From Pseudomonas syringae (lineage in GTDB: Bacteria > Pseudomonadota > Gammaproteobacteria > Pseudomonadales > Pseudomonadaceae): a DNA stretch of 64,000 bases. The position numbers and the translations under genes are program-made. Where the stretch lies: contig NZ_CP066265.1 in NCBI RefSeq assembly GCF_023278085.1, positions 1,270,501-1,334,500 on the forward strand. Reading direction: 5' to 3'. Shown here in pieces: positions 1 through 8,109 of this stretch (within the stretch, counting starts at the first letter, position 1; every line of letters starts with the position of its first letter). Under the pieces are notes generated by a model, which saw only the letters and a list, made by a program, of their open reading frames with translations, searched no databases and was not told the origin of the DNA.

Positions 1-1161
1 AGAGCGTTCAAAGCAGGCCTTGCCATTTTTGTGCTGGCTTCGCTCATGGGGGGGCTCGCGAGCAGCCCGTTGTTACTGATTGCCGCGAGAATTTTCCAAG
101 GTGTCGGGGCTGCCATAGCGGCCCCCAGTGTGCTGGCATTAGTCATGAACATTGCGCGCAACGAGGCCGAGCGTAATCGGGGGCTTGCACTGTTCATCAC
201 GGTGTCTTCGGTAGGTGCTTCTGCCGGATTGATTCTAGGCGGTGCGCTCACCGAGTATTTCTCCTGGCGCTGGTCGCTGCTCATCAATGTGCCAGTCGGA
301 ATTTTCATTCTTCTCATGATTGGCAAAGTCGTTGAAGAAACAGTACGCCAGCCCGCGAAATTCGACATGAGTGGCGCACTGACCGCTACAGCCGGGTCGA
401 TTGCGCTGGTGTTCGGGTTCATTAATGCCGCAGAGCACGGTTGGGCACATATCGGAACCCTGCCTTCTTTTGTCGCTGCGGTTGTGCTGCTGACAGCATT
501 CTGGATCATTGAAGGTCATGCCCGGCAGCCACTGCTGAACCTGAACCTCTTGAGGAGCCGATCCCGCGTTGTGGCTCTGGCCGTAATGGCGATCATCGTC
601 GGCATGCATTTTTCGATGCTGTTTCTGGTCGTCCAGTATTTTCAGAAAGTGCTCGGCTTCGGGCCTTTGGCAGCCGGCCTGGCCTATCTACCGGTCACCT
701 GTACCGTGTTTGCCGTAACCCATTTCATGCCGGGTTTAATCGGGCGTTTTGGTGCCAGCAGACTTCAATTGAGCGGATGCATACTCGTTGCCATCAGTTT
801 CGCCGGATTCGCCATTATCGACATCGACGGCAGCTATGCGGGTTCAGTATTAGGCCCAATGCTGGTGCACAGCCTCGGTATTGCGTTGGTATTTACGCCC
901 GGCACAGTCCTTACACTGGATGGCGTGGCAGCTGAACAATCGGGTACGGCGTCAGGCCTGTTACAGATGGATCAGCAAATAGGTGGGGCTTTAGGCATTG
1001 CTGTGGTCACATCAGTGTTCGCTTTTACGTCTATACAGGGAGACTTCGTCTCTGGATTGCCGATGGCATTCGGTGTAGCCGGGGCGTTGTCTGCTATGGC
1101 GGCACTCCTGACATGCGTCGGAATGTATAAAACACGTGCCGTCCTGGCCGATCAGACTTGA
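1..1161 (+). CDS. MFS drug-efflux transporter, DHA2 (EmrB/QacA) type, 5' part missing
   Basis: The reading frame is open from the first base, so the start lies outside the window; 386 residues are visible. Many hydrophobic segments alternate with short loops. An internal stretch around GLILGGALTEYFSWRW is the antiporter motif C and following WRW element typical of 14-helix DHA2 exporters. These proteins pump drugs or metabolites out of the cytoplasm in exchange for protons. The GTG at 31 is in frame but inside the protein: the preceding codons encode RAFKAGLAIF, which is motif-A-like loop and helix sequence. The gene ends 108 bp before the 3' end of a convergent MFS gene. The substrate cannot be read from the sequence. 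Confidence 0.85.
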   Translation, partial: RAFKAGLAIFVLASLMGGLASSPLLLIAARIFQGVGAAIAAPSVLALVMNIARNEAERNRGLALFITVSSVGASAGLILGGALTEYFSWRWSLLINVPVGIFILLMIGKVVEETVRQPAKFDMSGALTATAGSIALVFGFINAAEHGWAHIGTLPSFVAAVVLLTAFWIIEGHARQPLLNLNLLRSRSRVVALAVMAIIVGMHFSMLFLVVQYFQKVLGFGPLAAGLAYLPVTCTVFAVTHFMPGLIGRFGASRLQLSGCILVAISFAGFAIIDIDGSYAGSVLGPMLVHSLGIALVFTPGTVLTLDGVAAEQSGTASGLLQMDQQIGGALGIAVVTSVFAFTSIQGDFVSGLPMAFGVAGALSAMAALLTCVGMYKTRAVLADQT

Positions 1162-1269
1162 TGCGAGCCAGATTGCGCACCGCAGCCTCGGAGTCGTAAT
1201 AAACACTGAAGGCCGCCGTGACTGCGACGCTGGCGCTTGATCCGGCAAGGATGACGCAGCGCACCTGTA

Positions 1270-2460
1270 TCAACCCGCAGGACAGGCAATGGCGCCTTTA
1301 CGCCTGGCGACATGAGACACCGTGAGCCAGCCAGACGCGATTGCCAGCGCCAGTGCGCACGTCGACAGAATGCCGCCCACCCAATTGGGTGCTGCATAAC
1401 CGAACCCCGCGGCTATCACCCAGCCACCGAGCCAAGCGCCGATTGCGTTGCCCAGGTTGAACAGGCCTATATTGACGGAGGCGGCAAGATTGGGTGCCCC
1501 GGCCGCACGAGCCTTGTCCATCACCAGCCGCTGAATGGGCGACACGCTGGCAAAACCGAAGCCAGCCATCAGCAATACACAAAAGGCTGACGCCACACGA
1601 CTTTCTACCACAAAGAAAAATGCGAACAGTACCAGCGCCTGTCCTGCCAGGGTCGCGTACAACAGCGGCATCAACGCGCGGTCCGCCAGCTTGCCACCCA
1701 GCAGGTTGCCGATGAACAGCCCCAGGCCGAACAGAAAAAGTATGCCCGTCACGCCGTTGTCCGAGTACCCCGTCAACTCCGTCATCATGGGCGAGATGTA
1801 AGTGATAGAGGTAAAGAACGCGGCGGGCCCCAGCACCGTAATGCCCATGGCAAGCAAGACGTGCACATCGACAAATGCTGACAACTCGCGGCGCAAACTG
1901 GGAACCTGATGCTGCTTGCCCTTGGGCACCAGCAACGCAACAGCCAGCATCGCCACCACACCGATCACCGTGATCGCCATGAAGGTCGTCCGCCAGGACA
2001 CCATCTGTCCCAGCCAGGTGCCAGCCGGTGTGCCGATCAGGTTGGCCAGGGTCAGGCCGCTGAACATGAAGGCGATAGCACTGGTGCGGCGGTTGGGTGC
2101 TACAAGCTCTGATGCCAGGATCGACCCGATGCCGATGAACGCGCCGTGTGTCAGCGATGTGAGGACCCGACCGGTCAAGGTCCAGGCAAAGGTCGGCGAA
2201 AGTGCCGTCAACAGGTTGCCGGCAATGAAGAATCCCATCAGCGATACCAGCATGGCTTTCTGCGGCACGCGGGCGCCGAGGATGATGAGCAAGGGCGCGC
2301 CGACAAACACCCCTAAGGCATAGCTCGTCGCCATGTAGCCTGCATCGGAAAAGGAAATGTCGAACTCGGCCGCAATCCCCGGCAACAGGCCGGCGATGAC
2401 GAACTCAGTGGTGCCGATGCCGAACGTGGCAATGGCGAGCGCCCAAATGGCAGCTGGCAT
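1270..2460 (-). CDS. MFS transporter, DHA1 / AraJ-like efflux permease
   Basis: The 396-aa protein has about 12 hydrophobic segments. Its N-terminus (WALAIATFGIGTTEFVIAGL) is the hallmark of the AraJ/YdhP branch of DHA1 exporters, which expel sugars or small drugs. The start at 2460 has AGAGGGA upstream at good spacing. It is divergent from an HxlR regulator gene (start 2573) with a 112-bp shared promoter region, so the regulator probably controls this pump. Substrate unknown. Confidence 0.85.
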   Translation of the reverse strand: MPAAIWALAIATFGIGTTEFVIAGLLPGIAAEFDISFSDAGYMATSYALGVFVGAPLLIILGARVPQKAMLVSLMGFFIAGNLLTALSPTFAWTLTGRVLTSLTHGAFIGIGSILASELVAPNRRTSAIAFMFSGLTLANLIGTPAGTWLGQMVSWRTTFMAITVIGVVAMLAVALLVPKGKQHQVPSLRRELSAFVDVHVLLAMGITVLGPAAFFTSITYISPMMTELTGYSDNGVTGILFLFGLGLFIGNLLGGKLADRALMPLLYATLAGQALVLFAFFFVVESRVASAFCVLLMAGFGFASVSPIQRLVMDKARAAGAPNLAASVNIGLFNLGNAIGAWLGGWVIAAGFGYAAPNWVGGILSTCALALAIASGWLTVSHVARRKGAIACPAG

Positions 2461-2530
2461 GAACAGTCCCTCTCGATTGAAGTGCGTGGTCGATGGGGAA
2501 TACTAGAGGCCTAGAGCTTTTTTGGAAATT

Positions 2531-2557
2531 AGGTACTATCTGGGGACATAGATACCT
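2531..2557. promoter_or_regulatory. Imperfect palindrome, candidate HxlR operator
   Basis: AGGTACTAT and ATAGATACCT face each other across a short spacer, between the divergent MFS gene and the HxlR gene. HxlR-type repressors usually bind palindromes of this kind in the promoter they share with their target. The assignment is inference from position and symmetry. Confidence 0.45.
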
Positions 2558-2572
2558 TTTGGTAACCATAAG

Positions 2573-2998
2573 ATGGCTAAAAGCGAAGATACTCAGTTGG
2601 TGTTCGACGCCGCGTGCGCCCCCCGCAGAGTCATGGGGTTGTTCACCGTGAAGTGGGTCAGCCTGGTGCTGCACGCGCTGGATCGATGGCCGGGCGGGCG
2701 CTGTCGCACCGGGCAGTTGCAGCGAGCCCTGCCTGGCATTTCCAAGAAAATGCTGGTGCAGACGCTGCGTGATGTGGAAGCCCGCGGGCTGGTCGCACGC
2801 CACGTACACAGCGTTGTGCCGCCCAAGGTGGAATATGAACTGACGCCGCTGGGCAAGACGTTCGCCCAGGCAGTCGAGATGCTTTACCGCTGGGGAGAAG
2901 AGCACCAGCAGGCGCTGGACGAACTGGAAGCGAACATGGCTGGCGGCCATGAAGTGTCCGAATCGCCCAGCTTCAAGTTTGCGTTGAAAGAGGATTGA
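2573..2998 (+). CDS. HxlR-family transcriptional regulator
   Basis: The 141-aa protein consists essentially of one winged-helix HxlR domain. Visible family features are the KWVSLVLHAL helix (about residues 24-33), the segment LPGISKKMLVQTLRDVEARG (recognition helix and following turn), and YELTPLGKTF in the wing. HxlR proteins often sense electrophiles or oxidants through cysteines; here one Cys (about residue 12) lies near the N-terminus and one at about residue 46. The gene is divergent from the efflux gene 1270..2460, which is its likely target. The ribosome-binding site is weak, so the start is the first ATG after the promoter region. Confidence 0.85.
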   Translation: MAKSEDTQLVFDAACAPRRVMGLFTVKWVSLVLHALDRWPGGRCRTGQLQRALPGISKKMLVQTLRDVEARGLVARHVHSVVPPKVEYELTPLGKTFAQAVEMLYRWGEEHQQALDELEANMAGGHEVSESPSFKFALKED

Positions 2999-3074
2999 AC
3001 GTGGTGGCGGTCACGTTCGATCCAGCCCTGCCGGTTCGGACACTGTCGAAAGTCGAAGGAATGATCGCCTCTGC

Positions 3075-5195
3075 TCAAGGCCCTGCACGCACACCTTTCT
3101 CCTGTGCTTCCTTTACAAGCCGCTCACGGTCTTCAGCAAGCAGCATCCGCGCTTCAACCAGCGAGTCTGCAGCTTTACTCACAGCAGATACATAAGCCTC
3201 CTTCGTGGGGTAGCGTTCCTCCAGTGAAAGGCGAGGATCTCCGGCCACGACTCGCTCTTTCTTCGTCGCGGCAAACGGGAGGAAGCTGCCTTGGAAGTTA
3301 CAAAAGCCGCCATCAAAAAACTCGGGCCGGAAGGTGTTCCAACCCGTGTAAGTCCCGATGGGCGCACCCAGATACACATCCCGAACGCCACCAACATCAA
3401 TTCCGTCTGCATCCACCTGAGGTACCAAGAGGCCGTAACTACCCACACCCGATTTCGGCGGCTCGTTTGTAAGAATGCCAGAGCTGTCTTCGGGGCGAAA
3501 AGCCGGACCAAAATCAAGCACTTGCAGGCTATTGACGGCACCAGTGTAGCGGAGCGCGGGGCGCGAAACGCCACCATAATTGGTCGCGGGAATGAGCGGG
3601 AAACTGACCCTGTCCGCCGGCACCAGGGTGCCGTCCGCCACAGAGGGCTTTATCGAAGCGGGCGGTGTTGTCTCATCACGAACCCAGCCAACGAGATTGA
3701 TGAACGCTGCGCGCATTGTCCAGGTGTGTGGATTTGGATTTGATTGAACCTGGCAAAGCCCAAAGGGTGGCTTGACCGGGAGTGGCAAAGACGGCGGTGC
3801 ATGCTGGGTACTCGCCATAATAAAAGTGCGGACGTTTTCCGGTTCATTTGCATCGCGCAAGCCGAGTGGATCGGTAAGGCCAAGCGACTGGCGTCCCTCC
3901 CAAAGTTCAAGGGCCGTTGCCATGTGGAATATCAGAGGGCAAGTATTGTTATCGTTGCAGCGATCCAGCAAACCCTGCGAGCGTCCGGTAACAGGATCGG
4001 TTTCACGGCCATAGGTAAACGGAAAATCGTAAGCAGGGTAGTCATGATCGACCTGCTGGCCCCACGCCCGGCCAGGTTGAGCAAATCGGATGTTGAGCGG
4101 CATCAGGCCGCCACCAATATGCGGCATCGCACCATCATAGACCCGATGACCTTCTTCGCTGCGATTGAACCCCAGCGCGATCATGCTGCGAATGAATCGC
4201 CCGGCTTGTGATGAGCCAGTGATAATCGACTTGGCCTTAGGCCCATGCACTACAGGGTTGGGCACACCTGTATCGTCATGCTCAGCCTGCTGGAAAAACG
4301 CACCAACATCCCGTGCGATAGCAAAACCAATACCCATTACCATCGGCTCCTTGGCCCGGTAAATCAGCTCGTAAAGCTTGCCGGGCTGAAAACCAGCGGT
4401 TAGGCATATTTGGGTTTCGTTCGGCGTGCTGCAATCGCCAAAACTCCAGTCATTCACTGGAATTTCCTGCCTGGGCGCATTTGCCCGCGAACGTACCGTC
4501 AACGTCGGACGAAAGCCATTCGAGAGCACTTTGGTATTGTCGGTTTCAACCGATTTGTAGCTCGTATGAGGCGGCGTGGAGGTGAACCAACCTGCGGACA
4601 AGTTAAGGCTGGCGGTCGGTGAGAGCGTGGTCAACTCACTCCGCACCACACCTGTTACCGGCGACCCATCAGTATTTATGGCCGTCGGCAATTGCACCAT
4701 CATGCGGTTGTCGCCCGGGGCAACGTCCCCCTGCCAGGCAAACGCGATCAGCGTCGTCCCCAGACGCTGCAGAAAACCGTCCCCCGCGACGTCGAAGTTG
4801 TTGAACGCTGCTGGACCACCCCGCATATCAGCATTGAACAACAACATCGCACGCTTAGAGCCTCGATTTGGCACATCAAAGAGAAGAATGTCATTCGATT
4901 TGGCCACGTCAGCGGGACGCAGGATTGCAACATCAGTGGTGTATTCAACCATCCCACGACCGTTACGGGGTGCCAGTTCGATGTCTTGAATAATCTTGTT
5001 TTCAGACGCTCCGGGGTCTAATTCACCATGAGCGCGCGCAAAGACGCGTTCGTAACTCCCTGTATTTCCGAAGCTTTCGCCTCCGAAAGCGGGTTCGGTC
5101 CGCAGGATCTCCAATTGTGTAATACGGGCTTGGGCGGGTGCTGCAACGATCATCATGGCGCTTGCAAACGCTGCAGCATGAAATAGGCGATTCAT
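3075..5195 (-). CDS. Secreted alpha/beta-hydrolase-domain protein (Abhydrolase_10-like)
   Basis: The protein is 706 aa, counted from the ATG at 5195, which follows GGGGGT and opens a clear Sec signal peptide (MNRLFHAAAFASAMMIVAAP, cleaved near AQA). An upstream ATG at 5282 would add 29 non-signal residues and is rejected. The sequence ITGSSQAGRFIRSMIALGFN resembles a nucleophile elbow (GSSQAG) within a large periplasmic hydrolase-like domain. The family is common in proteobacteria but lacks a defined reaction as far as I know, and I give no substrate. The gene stands alone, downstream of nothing obvious. Confidence 0.75.
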   Translation of the reverse strand: MNRLFHAAAFASAMMIVAAPAQARITQLEILRTEPAFGGESFGNTGSYERVFARAHGELDPGASENKIIQDIELAPRNGRGMVEYTTDVAILRPADVAKSNDILLFDVPNRGSKRAMLLFNADMRGGPAAFNNFDVAGDGFLQRLGTTLIAFAWQGDVAPGDNRMMVQLPTAINTDGSPVTGVVRSELTTLSPTASLNLSAGWFTSTPPHTSYKSVETDNTKVLSNGFRPTLTVRSRANAPRQEIPVNDWSFGDCSTPNETQICLTAGFQPGKLYELIYRAKEPMVMGIGFAIARDVGAFFQQAEHDDTGVPNPVVHGPKAKSIITGSSQAGRFIRSMIALGFNRSEEGHRVYDGAMPHIGGGLMPLNIRFAQPGRAWGQQVDHDYPAYDFPFTYGRETDPVTGRSQGLLDRCNDNNTCPLIFHMATALELWEGRQSLGLTDPLGLRDANEPENVRTFIMASTQHAPPSLPLPVKPPFGLCQVQSNPNPHTWTMRAAFINLVGWVRDETTPPASIKPSVADGTLVPADRVSFPLIPATNYGGVSRPALRYTGAVNSLQVLDFGPAFRPEDSSGILTNEPPKSGVGSYGLLVPQVDADGIDVGGVRDVYLGAPIGTYTGWNTFRPEFFDGGFCNFQGSFLPFAATKKERVVAGDPRLSLEERYPTKEAYVSAVSKAADSLVEARMLLAEDRERLVKEAQEKGVRAGP

Positions 5196-5469
5196 CTTTA
5201 CCCCCAATTTTTCGTTTTTTTTATAGATGGTTTTTGATGCGCTGATAGCAATGAGTTGTACAGACCGAAAGGCTTTGAGCATAGTCCGTAGGTAGCTCAG
5301 TTATTATGAAATTGTGAGAATACCGGGACACCATGCCCTTAATGCTGGAGTTTGGAGGATGAGTTCGCCGTACGCTTACGTCATTCCCAGCTCGCTGGCT
5401 GCTCGTACGTTTCTGTCTGCAATGTAGGAAAGGATTTGCTACAGGTTAATTCGTGCTGCCGGCCACTAC

Positions 5470-5661
5470 TCAACCAGCATCTGGCGGAGTCTGCTTCGAC
5501 TCTAGAAACGCACGCATCTCGGCCATGACCTGATCGTGTGGAACATGGGGTGCCGGATCATTGATTGACGCTTGGACCTGCGCACGAAACCACATGTCAT
5601 AGCTGGCGGCCTGTTCCTCAGTTTCAAACTCCGACACGATTGGAGAGATTCTAGCGCTCAT
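5470..5661 (-). CDS. Antitoxin of the 'stability determinant' (RelB-like) family, intact copy
   Basis: The 63-aa protein starts MSARISPIVSEFETEEQA and continues with a conserved YDMWFRAQVQASI helix and a short C-terminal tail. I recognise it as the small 'stability determinant' antitoxin found on Pseudomonas plasmids and chromosomes, which normally precedes a RelE/ParE-type toxin gene. No toxin gene follows on this strand (5282..5470 has no ORF), so this is an orphan. A second copy at 7582..7773 has a stop codon at Trp24. Function here is inferred from the family only. Confidence 0.7.
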   Translation of the reverse strand: MSARISPIVSEFETEEQAASYDMWFRAQVQASINDPAPHVPHDQVMAEMRAFLESKQTPPDAG

Positions 5662-5703
5662 GATCCAGCTCCCAAGGGGTGTGAATCCATCTTGAGCATT
5701 CAG

Positions 5704-5998
5704 TTACGCATTGTCTGCGCCGTTCAGCCCGAATGTTGTTTAGGAAACGGCTCTGCCAACGGTGTAGCCCCCACCCGCGCTGACTCCCTCCTTAACCCCA
5801 CCTGCATATCTGCCCCACTAGGCTGCTGATACAACCCCAACCCAAACTCCGGCATCACAGTAATCAGATAATCGAAAATACCCCTGTATCCGCTCGTAAT
5901 CCACCCACACCGTCGTGCGGGTGAAGCAGTAGATTTCCAGCGGAATGCCCTGCGAAGTCGGCTCCAGCTGGCGGACAATGCATGTCATGCCGGAATTA
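5704..5998 (-). pseudogene. Remnant of the 3' end of the mechanosensitive channel gene
   Basis: This covers the last ~100 codons of the channel gene at 7816..9144 and aligns with it to the stop codon (TAA at 5704-5706). Small indels break the frame twice: two bases are gained near 5788 and two lost near 5880. The fragment still encodes the recognisable block FDYLITVMPEFGLGLYQQPS. It ends abruptly at 5998, where the sequence becomes unrelated. It was left by duplication of the gene end, not by decay of a whole second gene. Confidence 0.85.
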
Positions 5999-6674
5999 CG
6001 ATCAGGCTTTAATAATTTGGCTGCCTGCCAAAAAAAGCTTCGCTGTCACTACATGCGGCATGGACAAGAAGATCGATTGGCAGTGCTTTGCAAACTCAAT
6101 GCTGCATTCAGTCGACTAGGGCTTTCTTAATGGTATGTCGGCTTGTAAAAAGATGATTTCAAACCGACAGCGCGGGACCTGATCGAGCAACGAAATGACG
6201 CCATAGATTCGTCAGTTTCAAATGCTGAGAGAAACTGCTTTAGAGGGAAATACGATCAGGGGAAAGAAAATATTTCAAATTGTTTCAGGTTTGCGGCGCC
6301 GTAGCCCGCGATCTAGAAGGGCTGGGCATTCATACAGCGAAAAAATGGATCCGAATCCTACTTTTCAGATCGGTTATCCACAGGTCTAGCGTCTTGTAAT
6401 TTTACAAGTGCCACATTATCTTGTAGCGAGTTCCGCAAGAAAACACCACATGTAGTGTTTTTCGGAATAGCTACGGATTAAGGAATGACAGCGAGTATGA
6501 GTGCGAAGTTTGGTCGCCCAGCACACATACCCGCCTACCCTGAGCCAATGCGAACATCGGTGGGACATGCATTAGAGAAAAATCCGAGCTGGGATGTCAA
6601 CCGTCCTGCTTGGTTTTCTGCTCAAGCGGTGTTCCTGCCTATCCAATTTTATGTATGCACAGGAGCACCTAAAC
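5999..6674. other. Non-coding stretch between repeat copy 1 and the small-gene cassette
   Basis: No convincing gene is present. Base composition is clearly more A+T-rich than the flanks, in keeping with acquired DNA. The only structured element I see is the palindrome at 6440..6461. A 65-codon ORF from 6485 lacks family resemblance and overlaps the better-supported start at 6675. Confidence 0.6.
6440..6461. promoter_or_regulatory. 22-bp near-perfect palindrome (operator or hairpin)
   Basis: AAAACACCAC, AT, GTAGTGTTTT: the two 10-base arms pair except for one position. It lies about 210 bp upstream of the two-gene cassette 6675..7137. It could be an operator for that cassette or the hairpin of a terminator, since T residues follow on the plus strand and A residues precede. 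Confidence 0.4.
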
Positions 6675-6929
6675 GTGCCTAAAAATCCTAAACAAACATC
6701 GACGTCTGTGGCCAGCCTTGCGTCCAAAATCCTCCGTAGCGACACCTCTTCGGCTATTCAAAAAGAATTGGCAGGGTCGGCTATGGCCCAGGCTTCCAGC
6801 GGTAAACAAACTAGTGCCGATATGGAGACCAAAGCCAGCCTTATTCTGGACAGCAACAAATACAACGCCACAACCAAGACCCTCGCAGCATCGGTGCTAG
6901 CCCAATCGAACAAAGAGCGGGGTAATTAA
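6675..6929 (+). CDS. Small conserved protein of unknown function, first gene of a pair
   Basis: The protein is 84 aa, from the GTG at 6675, which has AGGAG at 6661-6665. An in-frame ATG at 6594 lacks a ribosome site. The protein is rich in Ala, Ser, Thr and Lys and looks like two similar helical halves: SKILRSDTSSAIQKELAGSA and ASLILDSNKYNATTKTLAAS share a pattern of S/K..L.S......K.LA.S. There is no Cys and no membrane segment. It is followed after one base by 6931..7137, so the two are co-transcribed and probably act together. I recall such pairs in other proteobacteria but know no function. Confidence 0.65.
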   Translation: MPKNPKQTSTSVASLASKILRSDTSSAIQKELAGSAMAQASSGKQTSADMETKASLILDSNKYNATTKTLAASVLAQSNKERGN

Positions 6930-6930
6930 C

Positions 6931-7137
6931 ATGGCTCAGTATTTCGTTAACCGCAATGCGCAGGCCAATGGTGACCATGAAGTCCACACCAGCTCGTGCA
7001 CTTTCTTGCCTGCACTCCAAAATCGCGTTGATCTTGGCCAACACGCCATCTGCGTAACTGCGGTGCGCCAAGCTCGCAACACGTACCCACAGTCGAACGG
7101 TTGCCGGACGTGCTGTTCGGCCTGCCACACTCAATAG
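6931..7137 (+). CDS. Small Cys/His-rich protein of unknown function, second gene of a pair
   Basis: The 68-aa protein starts MAQYFVNRNAQANGDHEVH. Conserved-looking His and Cys residues are spread through it (NGDHEVH, SSC, AICV, NGCRTCCSACH), a pattern that suggests a metal-binding knuckle. The start is one base after the upstream stop, with GCGGGG ahead of it. A strong intrinsic terminator follows at 7165..7190, so the pair forms a complete transcription unit. No function is known to me. Confidence 0.65.
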   Translation: MAQYFVNRNAQANGDHEVHTSSCTFLPALQNRVDLGQHAICVTAVRQARNTYPQSNGCRTCCSACHTQ

Positions 7138-7164
7138 ACTGTTTTGAAGGTCTTATTTGTACCG

Positions 7165-7190
7165 GGGGCAGCCTGCAGGCTGTCCCTTTT
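7165..7190 (+). terminator. Rho-independent terminator of the two-gene cassette
   Basis: Arms GGGGCAGCCT and AGGCTGTCCC (one G-U pair) enclose a 2-base loop and are followed by TTTT. The hairpin starts 28 bp after the stop of 6931..7137. Confidence 0.8.
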
Positions 7191-7553
7191 CAAAGTTCAA
7201 CCTGGTGTGTAAGCGCCCAATTATCCGGTCGAACGTTCCGTTGTCGGCCTGTCACGAAATCACTGGTACACCGTTGACCAAGGGCAAAAGCGTTCCGTTA
7301 GATCAAGCCAAACAGCCTCCTAACACAGGATCCGCAGAATTCCGTGGTACCAGGTGATCATCACTGCCTGAGCGACCTATTTCTCCGCTCTGGAGAAACG
7401 AGGTTTTTAATCAATTCTCACGATTTGTAGAGTTAGTAATGCTTTGCCATGCGAGACTCCAGCCAATCATGGCTGCAATTATAGCCGCACTGACCTTTCT
7501 TACTAACCCCAGTACCTCTGGATGCTCACACGGTTCTATCTACACTTTAGTTG
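7191..7553. other. Intergenic stretch between the cassette terminator and repeat copy 2
   Basis: No gene is supported. A 40-codon ORF from 7439 (MLCHARLQPIMAAIIAALTF) has a hydrophobic core but no ribosome site and is not called. Confidence 0.5.
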
Positions 7554-8109
7554 CAGGTTAATTCGTGCTGCTGGCCGCTACTTAACCAGCATCTGACGGA
7601 GTCTGCTTCGACTCTAGAGACGCACGCATCTTGGCCATGACCTGATCGTGTGGAATATTGGGCACCGGATCATCGATCGAGGCCTGCACCTGAGCACGAA
7701 ACTACTTGTCGTAGCTGGCGGCCTGTTCCTCAGTTTCAAACTCAGACACGATTGGAGAAATTCGAGCACTCATGATCCAGCTCCTAAGGGGTGTGAATCC
7801 ATCTTGAGCAGTCAGTTACGCATTCTCTGCGCCGTTCAGCCCGAATGTTCTGTAGGCAACGGCTCTACCAACGGTGTAGCCCCCACCCGCGCCGACTCCC
7901 CCCAACCCCACCCGCATATCCGCCCCACTTGGCTGCTGATACAACCCCAACCCAAACTCCGGCATCACCGTAATCAGATAATCGAAAATATCCCCCTGTA
8001 TCCGCTCGTAATCCACCCACACCGTCGTGCGGGTGAAGCAGTAGATTTCCAGCGGAATGCCCTGCGAAGTCGGCTCCAGTTGGCGGACCATGCAGGTCAT
8101 GCCGGAATT
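7554..8109. repeat. 557-bp direct repeat, copy 2
   Basis: This is the partner of 5442..5998, same orientation, offset close to 2112 bp. This copy continues without interruption into the intact channel gene, so it is the original and copy 1 the duplicate. Its antitoxin gene is broken while its channel end is intact; the reverse holds in copy 1. Confidence 0.9.
7582..7773 (-). pseudogene. Antitoxin 'stability determinant' gene, second copy, broken by a stop codon
   Basis: This copy is nearly identical to 5470..5661 from the ATG at 7773, but codon 24 is TAG (7702-7704) where the other copy has TGG for Trp; codon 23 changes Met to Lys. The frame is otherwise kept to a TAA at 7582-7584, so one G-to-A change probably inactivated it. 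Confidence 0.8.

Larger units (their letters stand above)
5442..5998. repeat. 557-bp direct repeat, copy 1
   Basis: This stretch matches 7554..8109 over its whole length with scattered substitutions and two small indels. It carries an antitoxin gene and the 3' end of the mechanosensitive channel gene. Similarity starts at CAGGTTAATTCGTGCTG and stops after GCCGGAATT. The two copies lie in the same orientation and bracket about 1.55 kb of unrelated sequence. Confidence 0.9.

Noticed and set aside
7439..7561. 40-codon hydrophobic peptide ORF, possible type I toxin
   Set aside because: No ribosome site and no recognised toxin pattern; the ORF ends in the start of repeat copy 2.
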